A stretch of 64,000 nucleotides of DNA from contig JBLWYD010000001.1 in assembly GCA_048267165.1 (NCBI GenBank), forward strand, positions 124,001-188,000. Direction: 5' to 3'. The notes under the pieces were generated by a model. The model saw only the letters and a program-made list of their open reading frames with translations. It did not search any database and was not told the origin of the DNA. The position numbers and the translations under genes were made by a program. Numbering within the stretch: the first letter of the stretch is position 1; each line of letters begins with the position of its first letter. The DNA comes from PGYR01 sp048267165 (GTDB taxonomy: Bacteria; Bacteroidota; Ignavibacteria; Kapaibacteriales; UBA2268). Positions 42,402-52,700 of the stretch are shown piece after piece.

Positions 42402-42590
42402 CTCATCTATCGGATCAGGACGTTCAACTTTTCTTTCTGGACGTTCTGCCTTAGGTTCGGAACGTTCTGTTCTTTGCTCAGATGAATTGTTTTCTGGATT
42501 TATGTTTTTATTCGTTTCTATTTCTTTTACCTAGTAGTATATTCTTGTTAATGTAATAACAGTTATTTCTACAATTAATCACATTTAATG

Positions 42591-43349
42591 TTACAATTTA
42601 ATAATCTTTAGCATTCTAATCACTAAATCACTCTCATAAATATAAGCAAAATATACACCACTTTGCACATTTTGTATATCAATTGTACTTCCTATGTACC
42701 CGTTTTCTCTAATTAAGTTACCTGTTAAGTCGTATAATTCATACTTTTGGTATAATCTATTGGTAAGGTTTATTTTTCCATTTGAGTAATATATTGAATT
42801 ATCTTCAATTTGTTTGACTACGCTAGTAGGCGATTGAAGATAAACAACTCTTACTTTGAAATTTTGAATAAATCTATTTTTAACATAAAACGTTTGGCCA
42901 TTCACTATATTAGAATCAACTAACGTACCATCTATAGCATCAACTATCCTAACCTCAACTACTTCTTTAGATTTTGTACCCTTAGGGACGAAAAAGTAGA
43001 AGTCTTTCCCTTCCTCTCTATTACCGAGAATATCTAACTGATATTCTACAGTATCTAAGTTACTAGTTGGACGCTCTCGATAGTCAACATCAGTAAATAT
43101 TAGTTCATCTGGCAAACCATCATATTGTCTAATTATCCTAAACCCCGGCATAATCCCTTCAAAAGGAGGGAAAGAGGGTAAATCTTTCTCATATTTATCA
43201 TCATAATATACAGTAGTTGAATCTGAGTACCCAGCTCTTAACAATGTTGCAGTTCCATCATAGTTTACATTAAGAGTAAACTGTGTGAAATCTACAGCTA
43301 ATACACTTGTAGTGGAAAACAAAATCAGAATTAGTATTATTTTTTTCAT
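42591..43349 (-). CDS. T9SS-sorted secreted protein
   Basis: 252 residues. Signal peptide (IILILILFSTTSVLA), then a beta-rich body. The last ~65 residues (KINLTNRLYQKYELYDLTGNLIREN...SGVYFAYI) have the T9SS domain layout but lack a clear YPNP. AGAGG lies upstream of the ATG. A strong terminator upstream separates it from the next gene, so it has its own promoter. Confidence 0.72.
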   Translation of the reverse strand: MKKIILILILFSTTSVLAVDFTQFTLNVNYDGTATLLRAGYSDSTTVYYDDKYEKDLPSFPPFEGIMPGFRIIRQYDGLPDELIFTDVDYRERPTSNLDTVEYQLDILGNREEGKDFYFFVPKGTKSKEVVEVRIVDAIDGTLVDSNIVNGQTFYVKNRFIQNFKVRVVYLQSPTSVVKQIEDNSIYYSNGKINLTNRLYQKYELYDLTGNLIRENGYIGSTIDIQNVQSGVYFAYIYESDLVIRMLKIIKL

Positions 43350-43363
43350 AATTACCTCTTTTT

Positions 43364-43405
43364 AAAAAAAAATAGGGATAGTACATAACTGTATCTATCC
43401 CTATT
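43364..43405 (-). terminator. Terminator at the end of the T9SS surface cluster
   Basis: An 11-bp perfect stem (AATAGGGATAG/CTATCCCTATT) with a 13-nt loop is followed on the minus strand by at least eight T. It closes the transcript that ends with the 43432 gene. Confidence 0.92.
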
Positions 43406-43431
43406 ATATTCTAATTCAATTTAACTTAAAG

Positions 43432-46400
43432 TTACTTAACTATTTGTAGTCTCATAACTTTGTTGAATGAATTACCTTCTATTTTCACGAAATAGTTACC
43501 AGAAGAAATACCGTTCGCTTGGAAAGGAACTTGGTTATTATTTGCTTCTAAGTGACCATTGAAAACAGTTGCAACAGTGTTACCGACAGCGTCAATCAAT
43601 GTAACATTAACATTACCAGATTCTGGTAAGTTGAAATTAATAGTTGCATTGTTAAGTACTGGGTTAGGGTAAACAGAATTTAACGTAGCTACTTCAGCAA
43701 CTTCAACTTTATTCATTTTGATTGAATTAGAAGAAGCATTGATTTCTACTGAAGAGTAGTTATCAGAGCTGATAGTACCGAATACTTCACCAGTAGCAGC
43801 ATCTGATAGTTCAAATGTACCGTTCAATCCTTTAGCAGAGATTGATACTGGGTATTCTACGTTAGTTAATTGGATTACCGCTTCGTTGTTATTAGTCAAT
43901 TCAGTATTACCTTCAAATCTTACATCAAATGATGGTGGAAGTGGTGGTAATTCGATAGAGTTTACGTTAGCGCTATTAGATACGAATAGAGACTTAGCAC
44001 TTTGATTGTTGTCAGAAACAACGATTTCAGTTGACATAGCTTTCAATTCGTTTCTATAAGCTAAAGAAGAAGAAACACCTTCAGATAGTTTAGGATTTGC
44101 AGTGCTGAAATAGTAGTAACCATTCTCATCAACTTTAATCCAATAACCTAAACCTGGACGTAATTCATTTACTTCTTTATAACCTTCTTTAGTCATATAT
44201 TTCCAAACACCATGCTCAAGCATATAGTTTTTATCTGGTCTTTGACCGTTTCCTAATGCTCTGAAATCTAATGCTTCAACATTAATAGGTACAGAAGGAG
44301 CACCAACAGCGTTCCATCCACCTCTAGTATCTTCAGCAGTATAAACTCTTACAGGGTTAATATCAGGACTTACTTCAAAGATACTGCTACCTCTAAATAC
44401 TCTATTTACTTCAGCTTCTCTATTATACTTTAAGAAGTAACCAACACCTGGTCTGACTGTTTCACCAGTTTCTTGTTGATATGAATTCAAGAAGAAATAG
44501 TATGGCTTATTAAGAGCACCAGTCCAAGGGTTTTTATTACCCAATGGTTGTACTGGTAATGATAATAAGTTCCATCCAACATTAATAATTGGGTTACCTT
44601 CATCATCAACATATTCAATTATCTTAGCAGGAGTATATTCAATTATAAATTCTCTAATTCTAGGATCATCTATTTTCATTGAATATGCATTAGTTTCACC
44701 CGGTACTGGAGTACCTTCAGTCCACATATCAACAGGAGCAAAAGATTTACCATTGTCAGTATCTCTAATGAATAATGACGAATTAGGGATAAAGTCTTTT
44801 CTGTTCCAAGTGATGATAATAGGATATCTTTGATCTTTATTAACTTTACCTGGGTTAAATTTAACTTTGTAAAGTAATGAACGTGTAGTATCATCAGAAC
44901 TTCTAATATCTCTTGAATTAGCTTTAACTTGTTCATCATTTGTAGCGAAATCATCTAAACCGAATGGAGCTAGTCCTGGTATTTCTTTACCACTTGCATC
45001 GATAGGGAAGAATCTAGCATCTAGTTCTGTTTCTAGTAATGGAACATTATATTCTCTTTCACCAAATAATGGATCAACACCAATTGTAGCTCTATCACCA
45101 GTACCAAATATTAGAGTATCAACTTCACCATCTCTGTTTTCAACAGTTATAGGAATACCATTAAGTTTTCTACCTTGAGGGTCTTGTCCTTCTAAAGGTG
45201 GTCTGAAGTAAATAAATGTTACTTTAATTCTGATTGGAGAAAGTTCTGCAAATTCAGATTTGAAAGTGATGTAACCTACATAGATACCTGTTTTTTCAAT
45301 TTCAGGATTATCAGTAGCATCATCACCAGCTTGAATTTTTGAAGGATCACAAGTGATTTGTAAAGTGATTCCACCATCATCATTAGGAATGTCATTTAAT
45401 TCGTCTCTTTCAGAAGCTTCACCCAAAATACCATTATCGATATAAGGTATATAACCTTCATTAGTTAATGACCCAATAGGGTTATTAGGTGGTAAAGTTC
45501 TAAACTCTAGCCAAGGTTGATCAGAAACAACTTCGATATCTTTCAATATAGTACCAGCTTCCACATTCAATACTTCTAGTGATCTAGTAGCAACATTAGG
45601 AAATGGATTTTGGTTTCTGTTAGGATTCAAATCAACAGTCATTGGATCAACTAATTCATACAAATCATCACGACCATCAACTAATTTGATAGGAGGTTGA
45701 GAACCGATTTGTCTATTAATTTGGAAGCCAAATTTAGGTTGTTTAGTCATATATTGGAACCAAATACCACCTGGTAATATTCTATTCAAAGGTTGGTTTT
45801 TAGTTCTATTGTCCATACCCGCAAGTCCAGTAAACTGTGCACCTAAATTAGACTGATAATTAGGTCTTTGTGGATTAGGGAAATCTTGAGCAACTTGTGG
45901 ATCATAATCTCTAAAATCTACAAAAGGTGCTGTTTGTAATATATTCATATCATTATACATGATTGAATCACGTCCGATATGGAAATATGTAAAATCTAAA
46001 TTACCTGCTGGTACTCCTTCATCTAATACAGCTTTAAACTTTACATAAAGTAGAATATCAAAATCTTGGAATGATAAACTAGTGTTAGGTAATGGTTTAT
46101 TGCTACTTGCAGTAATAACTACAGCACGACCACGGTTAGTAGTAGTGGGAGTGTTATTAATGTGAGTATAGTATGATTTGTCAGGACCTTCACTCCAATC
46201 AATTTGGAATCCTTTAGCTAAAGGATCTTTAAGTTTTGCGCCACCTGGAGCAAACTTAGGGTGAGTAGTCTCGATACCTACTGGAGTTACCGAAGCAGAA
46301 TCATAAAACAGCTTAAATTGAAAGCTTGTAATAGGTCTTACTGGTAAATCTACAGAGTATTTGTTAGGGTTTTCAGCCCATCTGTTATCTATGAATACTG

Positions 46401-46626
46401 GTACTACGAACTCACGCTCATATTCCGTATTCTTTGGCATTATGATTCTTCCATTTTGGAACCATAAATCATTATATCCACCTTCTTGACCAGTCAATGA
46501 TAAGACTGGTATTTGAGGATGTGTTTGTGCAAACGTACTACTATAGCCGACAATAAACAGCAGGGCTGCTATTGCTAGACTAGTTAGTTTGTTTACGCCC
46601 TTCACTTTTGTATTATTTCTATACAT
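43432..46626 (-). CDS. Large T9SS-sorted protein with cohesin-like N-terminal region
   Basis: 1,064 residues. Signal region (about 14-34, ending TFAQ). Residues about 60-215 resemble a cohesin-like beta-sandwich (REFVVPVFIDN...SFQFKLFYDSASVTPVGI). A middle part of unknown fold contains two related segments with NVGWNLLSLPV/GVGYFLKYN and GGWNAVGAPSVP/GLGYWIKV, a repeat often seen in T9SS proteins. The C-terminal ~85 residues are a T9SS domain with SVYPNPVLNNATINF and SGNYFVKIEGN. Last gene of the cluster transcript. Confidence 0.83.
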   Translation of the reverse strand: MYRNNTKVKGVNKLTSLAIAALLFIVGYSSTFAQTHPQIPVLSLTGQEGGYNDLWFQNGRIIMPKNTEYEREFVVPVFIDNRWAENPNKYSVDLPVRPITSFQFKLFYDSASVTPVGIETTHPKFAPGGAKLKDPLAKGFQIDWSEGPDKSYYTHINNTPTTTNRGRAVVITASSNKPLPNTSLSFQDFDILLYVKFKAVLDEGVPAGNLDFTYFHIGRDSIMYNDMNILQTAPFVDFRDYDPQVAQDFPNPQRPNYQSNLGAQFTGLAGMDNRTKNQPLNRILPGGIWFQYMTKQPKFGFQINRQIGSQPPIKLVDGRDDLYELVDPMTVDLNPNRNQNPFPNVATRSLEVLNVEAGTILKDIEVVSDQPWLEFRTLPPNNPIGSLTNEGYIPYIDNGILGEASERDELNDIPNDDGGITLQITCDPSKIQAGDDATDNPEIEKTGIYVGYITFKSEFAELSPIRIKVTFIYFRPPLEGQDPQGRKLNGIPITVENRDGEVDTLIFGTGDRATIGVDPLFGEREYNVPLLETELDARFFPIDASGKEIPGLAPFGLDDFATNDEQVKANSRDIRSSDDTTRSLLYKVKFNPGKVNKDQRYPIIITWNRKDFIPNSSLFIRDTDNGKSFAPVDMWTEGTPVPGETNAYSMKIDDPRIREFIIEYTPAKIIEYVDDEGNPIINVGWNLLSLPVQPLGNKNPWTGALNKPYYFFLNSYQQETGETVRPGVGYFLKYNREAEVNRVFRGSSIFEVSPDINPVRVYTAEDTRGGWNAVGAPSVPINVEALDFRALGNGQRPDKNYMLEHGVWKYMTKEGYKEVNELRPGLGYWIKVDENGYYYFSTANPKLSEGVSSSLAYRNELKAMSTEIVVSDNNQSAKSLFVSNSANVNSIELPPLPPSFDVRFEGNTELTNNNEAVIQLTNVEYPVSISAKGLNGTFELSDAATGEVFGTISSDNYSSVEINASSNSIKMNKVEVAEVATLNSVYPNPVLNNATINFNLPESGNVNVTLIDAVGNTVATVFNGHLEANNNQVPFQANGISSGNYFVKIEGNSFNKVMRLQIVK

Positions 46627-46654
46627 TAGGACACCTTAAATTATTTATAAAAAA

Positions 46655-47815
46655 TTAATTATTTATTATTTTCAATATTTTTGTTCTGTTACCATCGGTA
46701 ACCTTAATAAAGTATATACCTTGCTTAAGAAGCTTTGTATCATATACTTTAGTAAAATCACATACTTTGGAATCAATCATATACCCAGTGTAATTATAAA
46801 CTTCAATCGTTAGTTCTTTATTATTACTTATAATAACACCATTATTATAAATATAATCAACAACATTATCTACGGAAGCAATTATTACTGAATCTTTTGT
46901 TTCAAGATTCTCTATTTCAAAAGAACTAGTTGGAAAGTTAGTTGCACAAATACACTCTGTGCTTTTAACTGTTTCCATTATCACATTTACACTTGAAGAT
47001 TCTTTCTTACTTGACTTTATACTCAAAGTTAAGTTTTTATTATCCTTATTTAGAACTTCTAAGTCAATCAAATAACCGTTATCTTCTTCTGGTGTTACAT
47101 TCTTAACTAAAACAGATTCAGAACCAGTTACTTTTTCAAGAATCAAACTATCATTTTCAATAGTTATTCTTGTTTGCCAATAGTCTATAGAGTCAATTAT
47201 TCCAAGATTCAGCGGAACATCTATTACAATAGTACTATCTGCCTTGATTGCTCTTTTATCTTTGCTTATATCGAATCCGAGCTTTCTATCAGGTTTATCT
47301 AGTATCTGACCTTTTATAGTCACATCTTTTATCGTATCTACAGTTCCTTTGAAACCATCAATAGGATAAAAGTATTTAACTTTGAAGTAAGCATCCTCTT
47401 CGCATTCACCTATAAACTTGCCAGCAAAAGCAACAAGCGGCATATCACCATTGACTGGATTCGGAAATGCTGAAATATCAACAATACCTTCCATTATGAT
47501 TTCACCACGCTCTTTTTCAAATGTCGTGCTTTTATATTTAAAGAACTGAGATATAGTATTAGTATATAATTGTCGATTCATTTGTACTACATCTGGGTCA
47601 AATTCTATTACTATTTCAAACCCAACCAATGAATCAGATTTTACAATACCTCCCATATAAGGAGCAATTATAATATCTTTTTGAAATTCCTTACCACACA
47701 AATCTAATGGATTTGTATCCAATATTTCTAAGTTGTAAGTTTTTGACTCAGCTAGGGAGTTGCCTATAAAAAGCAACCCCAAAGCTAAAATCAAATATAC
47801 TCTAGAACATATCAT
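46655..47815 (-). CDS. T9SS-sorted protein with cohesin-like region
   Basis: 386 residues. Signal peptide ends near GNSLAES. The N-terminal domain (about 30-170) has SLVGFEIVIEFDPDVVQM, reminiscent of cohesin-like modules, and a second copy-like segment follows at about 180-290. The last ~70 residues (ELTIEVYNYTGYMID...KQGIYFIKVTDGNRTKILKI) form a T9SS-type domain without a YPNP. It starts 2 bp after the stop of the preceding gene (47818), so the two are coupled. Confidence 0.76.
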   Translation of the reverse strand: MICSRVYLILALGLLFIGNSLAESKTYNLEILDTNPLDLCGKEFQKDIIIAPYMGGIVKSDSLVGFEIVIEFDPDVVQMNRQLYTNTISQFFKYKSTTFEKERGEIIMEGIVDISAFPNPVNGDMPLVAFAGKFIGECEEDAYFKVKYFYPIDGFKGTVDTIKDVTIKGQILDKPDRKLGFDISKDKRAIKADSTIVIDVPLNLGIIDSIDYWQTRITIENDSLILEKVTGSESVLVKNVTPEEDNGYLIDLEVLNKDNKNLTLSIKSSKKESSSVNVIMETVKSTECICATNFPTSSFEIENLETKDSVIIASVDNVVDYIYNNGVIISNNKELTIEVYNYTGYMIDSKVCDFTKVYDTKLLKQGIYFIKVTDGNRTKILKIINN

Positions 47816-47817
47816 TA

Positions 47818-49686
47818 TTATCTATTGATAATAATTTTTTGAACTTTATTAACATTGTTTCCTTCTAATTTCAAGAAGTAAACACCTGAGTAAAGTTCGT
47901 TACCATTGAAATCATTCGCTGACCAAGGTCTTTGAACTGATTCACCAGCTTTCAAATCTTCATTGAATACAGTAGCAACTTTATTACCAACAGCATCATA
48001 TACTGAAAGTGAGTAAGTACCACTATTTTCTACAGCCACTGTGTAAGTAGTGAAACCACTTACATAAGGATTTGTAGATAAAGAAAGACTAGCGTTAACA
48101 ACGTCAGTTTGTTCAGTTATAGAACCAACCATTTTGTCATTAACTCTGATATTGTTTAATTGTAAGTTTCCGTTTAAATTAGTTATATCAACATACAATA
48201 CTGGCTCAGTTGAAGTAAATTCACCTGTACTAGCAAAGTAAACACCGTTAGATGAGTTGTGAGCTAATTTAATTTCGTTGTCTATGTTCAATTCAACATT
48301 TTCAACTGTACCGTTAACATCAAAAGAGAATGATAAAGGACCAGTATGGCTATTATTGATATAAACTGGAATACTTGTAATACCATTGTGAACTACTCTT
48401 TCGCCTAAAACGATATTATCAGCAGTTACAACTTTTTTACCAGAAGGTTTAATATCATGTATCCAAGGTAATGATGGGATATTTGCAGCTAAATAGCTCA
48501 TAATCCAAGCAGCATCGTGTTCGTTTACTTGATAAAATACTTTTTTCAATGAAGTAACTTCAGAAGGTAAATCATCAAAATAGTTCTCACTTTGAGTAGT
48601 AACTTCTATTTTTTGAGTCACACCCGGAGAAACAGTTCTGTAGTAATATCTACCACTGTGATTCACATCACCGTGATAAGCAGCTCTTCTTCTAACACTA
48701 TCCAAAGGAACTTGAGTAGCCATAGATCTAAGTATCAATCTAACATCGTTAAATGTTACATATCTACTTTGCGGTAAACCAAAGTGTCTTTCAGAAGGAG
48801 TTTTAGAGAAATCAACATCTCCATCACCCCAGAATTCTTCAATGTTCAAAGTTTTTTGAGCAGTAAAAAGAATTCTATAGTTAGAAGCACCAGATGGTTG
48901 CCAAGCGTTTGATAAGTTAGTACTGTCAGTTGCTTGAGGTACTACACAGTAAGTACTATCCAACGGGTTGTCTGTACATGGCCATAAACCATTCAAAAAG
49001 TCATCAAACTCACCTTTGATACCAACAGAAGCACCTTTAGTGATAACTGTAGTTTCAGTAGTTAAAGTATTACCACCAATTTGACCATAAGCGAACTCTA
49101 TATCACCCTGTGGTGTAGCAGCATCATCTGACTTATATAGAATAACTTGGAAATCAGCAATACTAGATGGCTTAGTTTTGTCCATAATATTCAAATCTCT
49201 CCACTCGATAGTCAACGTTGAGTCAGTTCTCTTGTAAAGGATTCTAGTACGTGTGTACATTTGTAACGCTTCTATATCAGTTCTGTAAACGTGGTCACCC
49301 CAAAAAGGAGCTAAAACGTTTTGTTGATATGTAGAAGGCAAATCTTTAAACAAACCAGTTGGGTTTGCTTGTTTCAAAAAGTTAGGACTGTCAAATGTAA
49401 CAAAACCATTCACACAGATCCATAATTCTGTATATACCTCACCATTATATTCAAAAGGGAAGCCGATGCTAATCTTAGCATATCCGTCATCCGCATCTTG
49501 AATAGCAGGTGGTTTAGTAAAATCAACAGCATCAAGTACAGTACCACCAACGATTGGTTCGTAGTTCTTTTGTACTAAATGCAGAGATTTGAATTCACCC
49601 GGTACATCAGACTTTAGCGTTAAGCTACTTGAAAGTGCTATTACAGCAACTGTCATCGCGGCTATTATGCTTTTTGTAAGTCTCAT
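47818..49686 (-). CDS. T9SS-sorted protein with possible dockerin-like module
   Basis: 622 residues. Signal peptide (about 1-25). Residues about 70-270 form a beta-sandwich with ISIGFPFEYNGEVYTELWICVNGFVTF, a pattern common in secreted proteins of this phylum. Around 345-415, GDVNHSG and a later NEHDAAWIMSYLA resemble the two halves of a dockerin calcium loop/helix with an insertion between; this is uncertain. The C-terminal ~95 residues are a T9SS domain (YSLSVYDAVGNKVATVFNE, SGVYFLKLEGN). AGAGG precedes the ATG. Confidence 0.8.
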   Translation of the reverse strand: MRLTKSIIAAMTVAVIALSSSLTLKSDVPGEFKSLHLVQKNYEPIVGGTVLDAVDFTKPPAIQDADDGYAKISIGFPFEYNGEVYTELWICVNGFVTFDSPNFLKQANPTGLFKDLPSTYQQNVLAPFWGDHVYRTDIEALQMYTRTRILYKRTDSTLTIEWRDLNIMDKTKPSSIADFQVILYKSDDAATPQGDIEFAYGQIGGNTLTTETTVITKGASVGIKGEFDDFLNGLWPCTDNPLDSTYCVVPQATDSTNLSNAWQPSGASNYRILFTAQKTLNIEEFWGDGDVDFSKTPSERHFGLPQSRYVTFNDVRLILRSMATQVPLDSVRRRAAYHGDVNHSGRYYYRTVSPGVTQKIEVTTQSENYFDDLPSEVTSLKKVFYQVNEHDAAWIMSYLAANIPSLPWIHDIKPSGKKVVTADNIVLGERVVHNGITSIPVYINNSHTGPLSFSFDVNGTVENVELNIDNEIKLAHNSSNGVYFASTGEFTSTEPVLYVDITNLNGNLQLNNIRVNDKMVGSITEQTDVVNASLSLSTNPYVSGFTTYTVAVENSGTYSLSVYDAVGNKVATVFNEDLKAGESVQRPWSANDFNGNELYSGVYFLKLEGNNVNKVQKIIINR

Positions 49687-49730
49687 TATAAAACCTCTAT
49701 TATATTATAAATTATTTTTCTTTTTAATAA

Positions 49731-49760
49731 TTGTGGTACCCTTTTGCAAGGGTACCGCAA
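49731..49760. promoter_or_regulatory. Intercistronic hairpin between two T9SS genes
   Basis: GGTACCCTT-ttgc-AAGGGTACC (49735-49756) is a perfect 9-bp inverted repeat extendable by TTG/CAA. It lies just after the stop of the giant gene and 45 bp before the next start, without a T-run on the minus strand. It may stabilise the long upstream message or attenuate read-through rather than terminate. Confidence 0.5.
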
Positions 49761-49768
49761 GTTTTGTC

Positions 49769-52700
49769 TTATTTAACAATCATCACTTTGATGAAGTCAG
49801 AGTTACCACCAGCGTTCATTCTGATGCTATATGCTCCACTGCTTAATTCAGAACCGAAATCAGTTCTTGAATTCCACTTGATTTCACGAGTACCTTCAGG
49901 ATAGAAACCTTGACCAAATACGCCAATTACTTTTCCTACTTCGTCTATTAATTCAAACTCAACATTAGATGCTTTGTTCAAGTTAAACTTGATAACACTT
50001 TCGCCATTTACTGGGTTAGGTGATACGCTAGTTATAGAGTTAGTTGTAGTAATTTGTGTATCTTCTACATCACTCATTACATCGTTATAGATAACGAATG
50101 CTTTGATAGTTGCATTGATTAAAGTCAATGTTGCAATATTACCAGTTAAGTCAAAAGTAGCATTAGTTGGTGATACTGATCTTACAGTAGGATCACTCAT
50201 CTTGATATGGAAGTAAGAACCATCAGAGATAGGATCTCTTAAATACCAAGTTGAACCTTGTGGGTTTCTAGTTGCATCATTCTCATCAGGAACAGTTGTA
50301 ATGTCCCAAGATATAGTTACAGGATAGTTAATAGCAGTTTGACCACTTTCACCACCAGCTTGTATTTGAGCAACATAGATTAAGTCAGTTTGACCACTTT
50401 CAGGATATATACTTCTCAAGATACCATTGATTGTAGGCAATGTCCATCTTGCGTCGAATACGTCTTGTTGTGGGTATGGAGGTAATTCATATTCACAATA
50501 GTTGTGATCTAATTTACCAACATCTTCACCATCTCTACCATCACCTGTAGTAACATTAGAAGCAGCAACACCAAATTCTAGAACTTGGAATGCACCGATT
50601 GAGTTAGTTACTGTAATAGGAGCTGTAAAGTTAGTTGCTTCAGATAATTTCAATCTAAATCTCATAATAGAAGTTTCGCCTTCTGCATCTGTAGCTTTGA
50701 TTTGAACAGTAATTCTACCATCAGCATCAACAGGTACATTAGCAATGTCTGCTGTAAAGATTAAGTTAACTTTAACTGAATCATTATCAATAGTAGCACC
50801 ATCTAATATGTATTTGTCTAATTCAACACCTGAAGAAGGTAATTCTACTACTAGAGTTACTTTTTCTTGAGGAGTAACAGAATCATCTCTTTCAAAGTCT
50901 TTGTCAACAACATATATAAAGTTGTTAGTAGTCAAAGAACTGTTAGGATCGATACAGTCAACATCAGGAGCAAGAGCCAATTGAGGACCTTGATTAGATG
51001 CTTCTACAACTAAAGTATAAGTTTCTAGTGCAGGAAGACCATCTTCATCAGTTACTAATACAATTACTTGTTCAGTTTTAAGTGCATCGCCTACTTCTGG
51101 AGTACCATATAGTAAACCACTTTCAGGGTTGATTTTCAACCATTCAGGAGTATAGCCATTAGCACCATATCCATTAACATCGCCTTCATCCCAAGTACCA
51201 GCTTCAGCATAACAAGGATCTTTAGCTATTGGACCTCTACCACTGTAGATCAACTCGTAAGTATGTTCTTGGTGGAAGTTAGGGTCTTTAACTTTAATTG
51301 CTCTTGAAGAATCAATTAATTGATTATTATAATCAAATCCTTCTATAGCATTGTCTAAAGTTGTAGTTGTAATAGTAGGTGCAAAGTTTACAAAAACTTC
51401 AAGTTTTTGTTCTAATCTTCCACCATGACCATCATTTACAACAAATACAAATGCTGTATCAGTGTTATACTCTTCATTTTGTCTATTTAATGGCGCAAGT
51501 ATTTGATCAACTTCAGCTCTGTCAATTCTAATATTCAGTTTACCTGAAGTAGTAAAGTCATCAGCAAAACCATCTATAGTAACTTCATCATCATATCTAT
51601 AGATATATTTATCAGCCATCCAAATTGGTCTTTCTTGATCGATTAAAGTATCAAGTCCACCTAAGTCATTAGATATAATAGTAGAATCAATAACAACTGT
51701 ATCGCCAGCTGAGATTATTTTGTTCATGAAACCATAAGCAGTTCTACCATATCTGAAATCCCATCCGTGTTCTGAAGCAGCATAAGCATCTTCAATTTCG
51801 TCATCAGTGTTGATGTCGATTTGGAATCTTAATTTGTCAGTTACGTTAGCTTTCAATCTAGGAGTTCTTTCATTTGTTTTACCACAAGTTAGAACACTAG
51901 GTTCGTATATTGCAATAATGTCTTTAACTGTAGTACCATCAGACTCATATCTGTATAGTTCTTCTCTTGTGAAGTTCTCATCCAAATATACTGGTGGTTG
52001 ATCAATTACGAATATTTCAAATTCGTATGAAGTTTTCCAGCCATTAGCGCCTGCAACGTCGATAGTATCTTGTTGTAAGTATCTAGCTCTATCTACATCA
52101 TAAGAACTTGCATTGAAGTAAGGACCATAAGTCTCTATAAACTTGTCAATTTGTTCTTGTGTAAATAATCCAGAAGCTACCATAGAATCTAATGTTCTGT
52201 AATGTGGAGGATAATTAGCAGCAGAAACTGCAACTTTCTCACCACCCGGTACTACGTACGGATTAACTGGATGACCTTTTAATACAACATGACCTTTAGC
52301 ATTGTCTTTAAGACTTAATGGATTGCTAGCATAAAGTGTATCTGCTTGTAACCAATTAGCCAAACCAGAATTTCTAGCTACATCCCAAGTGTAAGTTAAA
52401 GAAGTATAGTTATCAGGATCAGCTAAAGAACGTGGATCATAGAAGTTGTTAGAATCAACTGCAGTAATAGCTAAGATACTATCTCTAGCATTTGCATAGT
52501 TACCTGGGTAAGTTCTATCTTCAGTTATGAATATTCTATTAGCAAGATCAGTTATGTAAATAGTATCCATTTGGTTGTTAGATCTTTTAACAGGGTCTAA
52601 CGATGGAACTAACTTCATAATAGTATCATTTTGTAATGTAACGATATTACCAGTAAATTCAGGAGGTAGAGTAGCTCTAACTATTTTGAATTCAAGACCA

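Noticed and set aside
42184..42534. Leu/Ser-rich plus-strand frame
   Set aside because: Antisense of the PER/K repeats of the GT2 gene.
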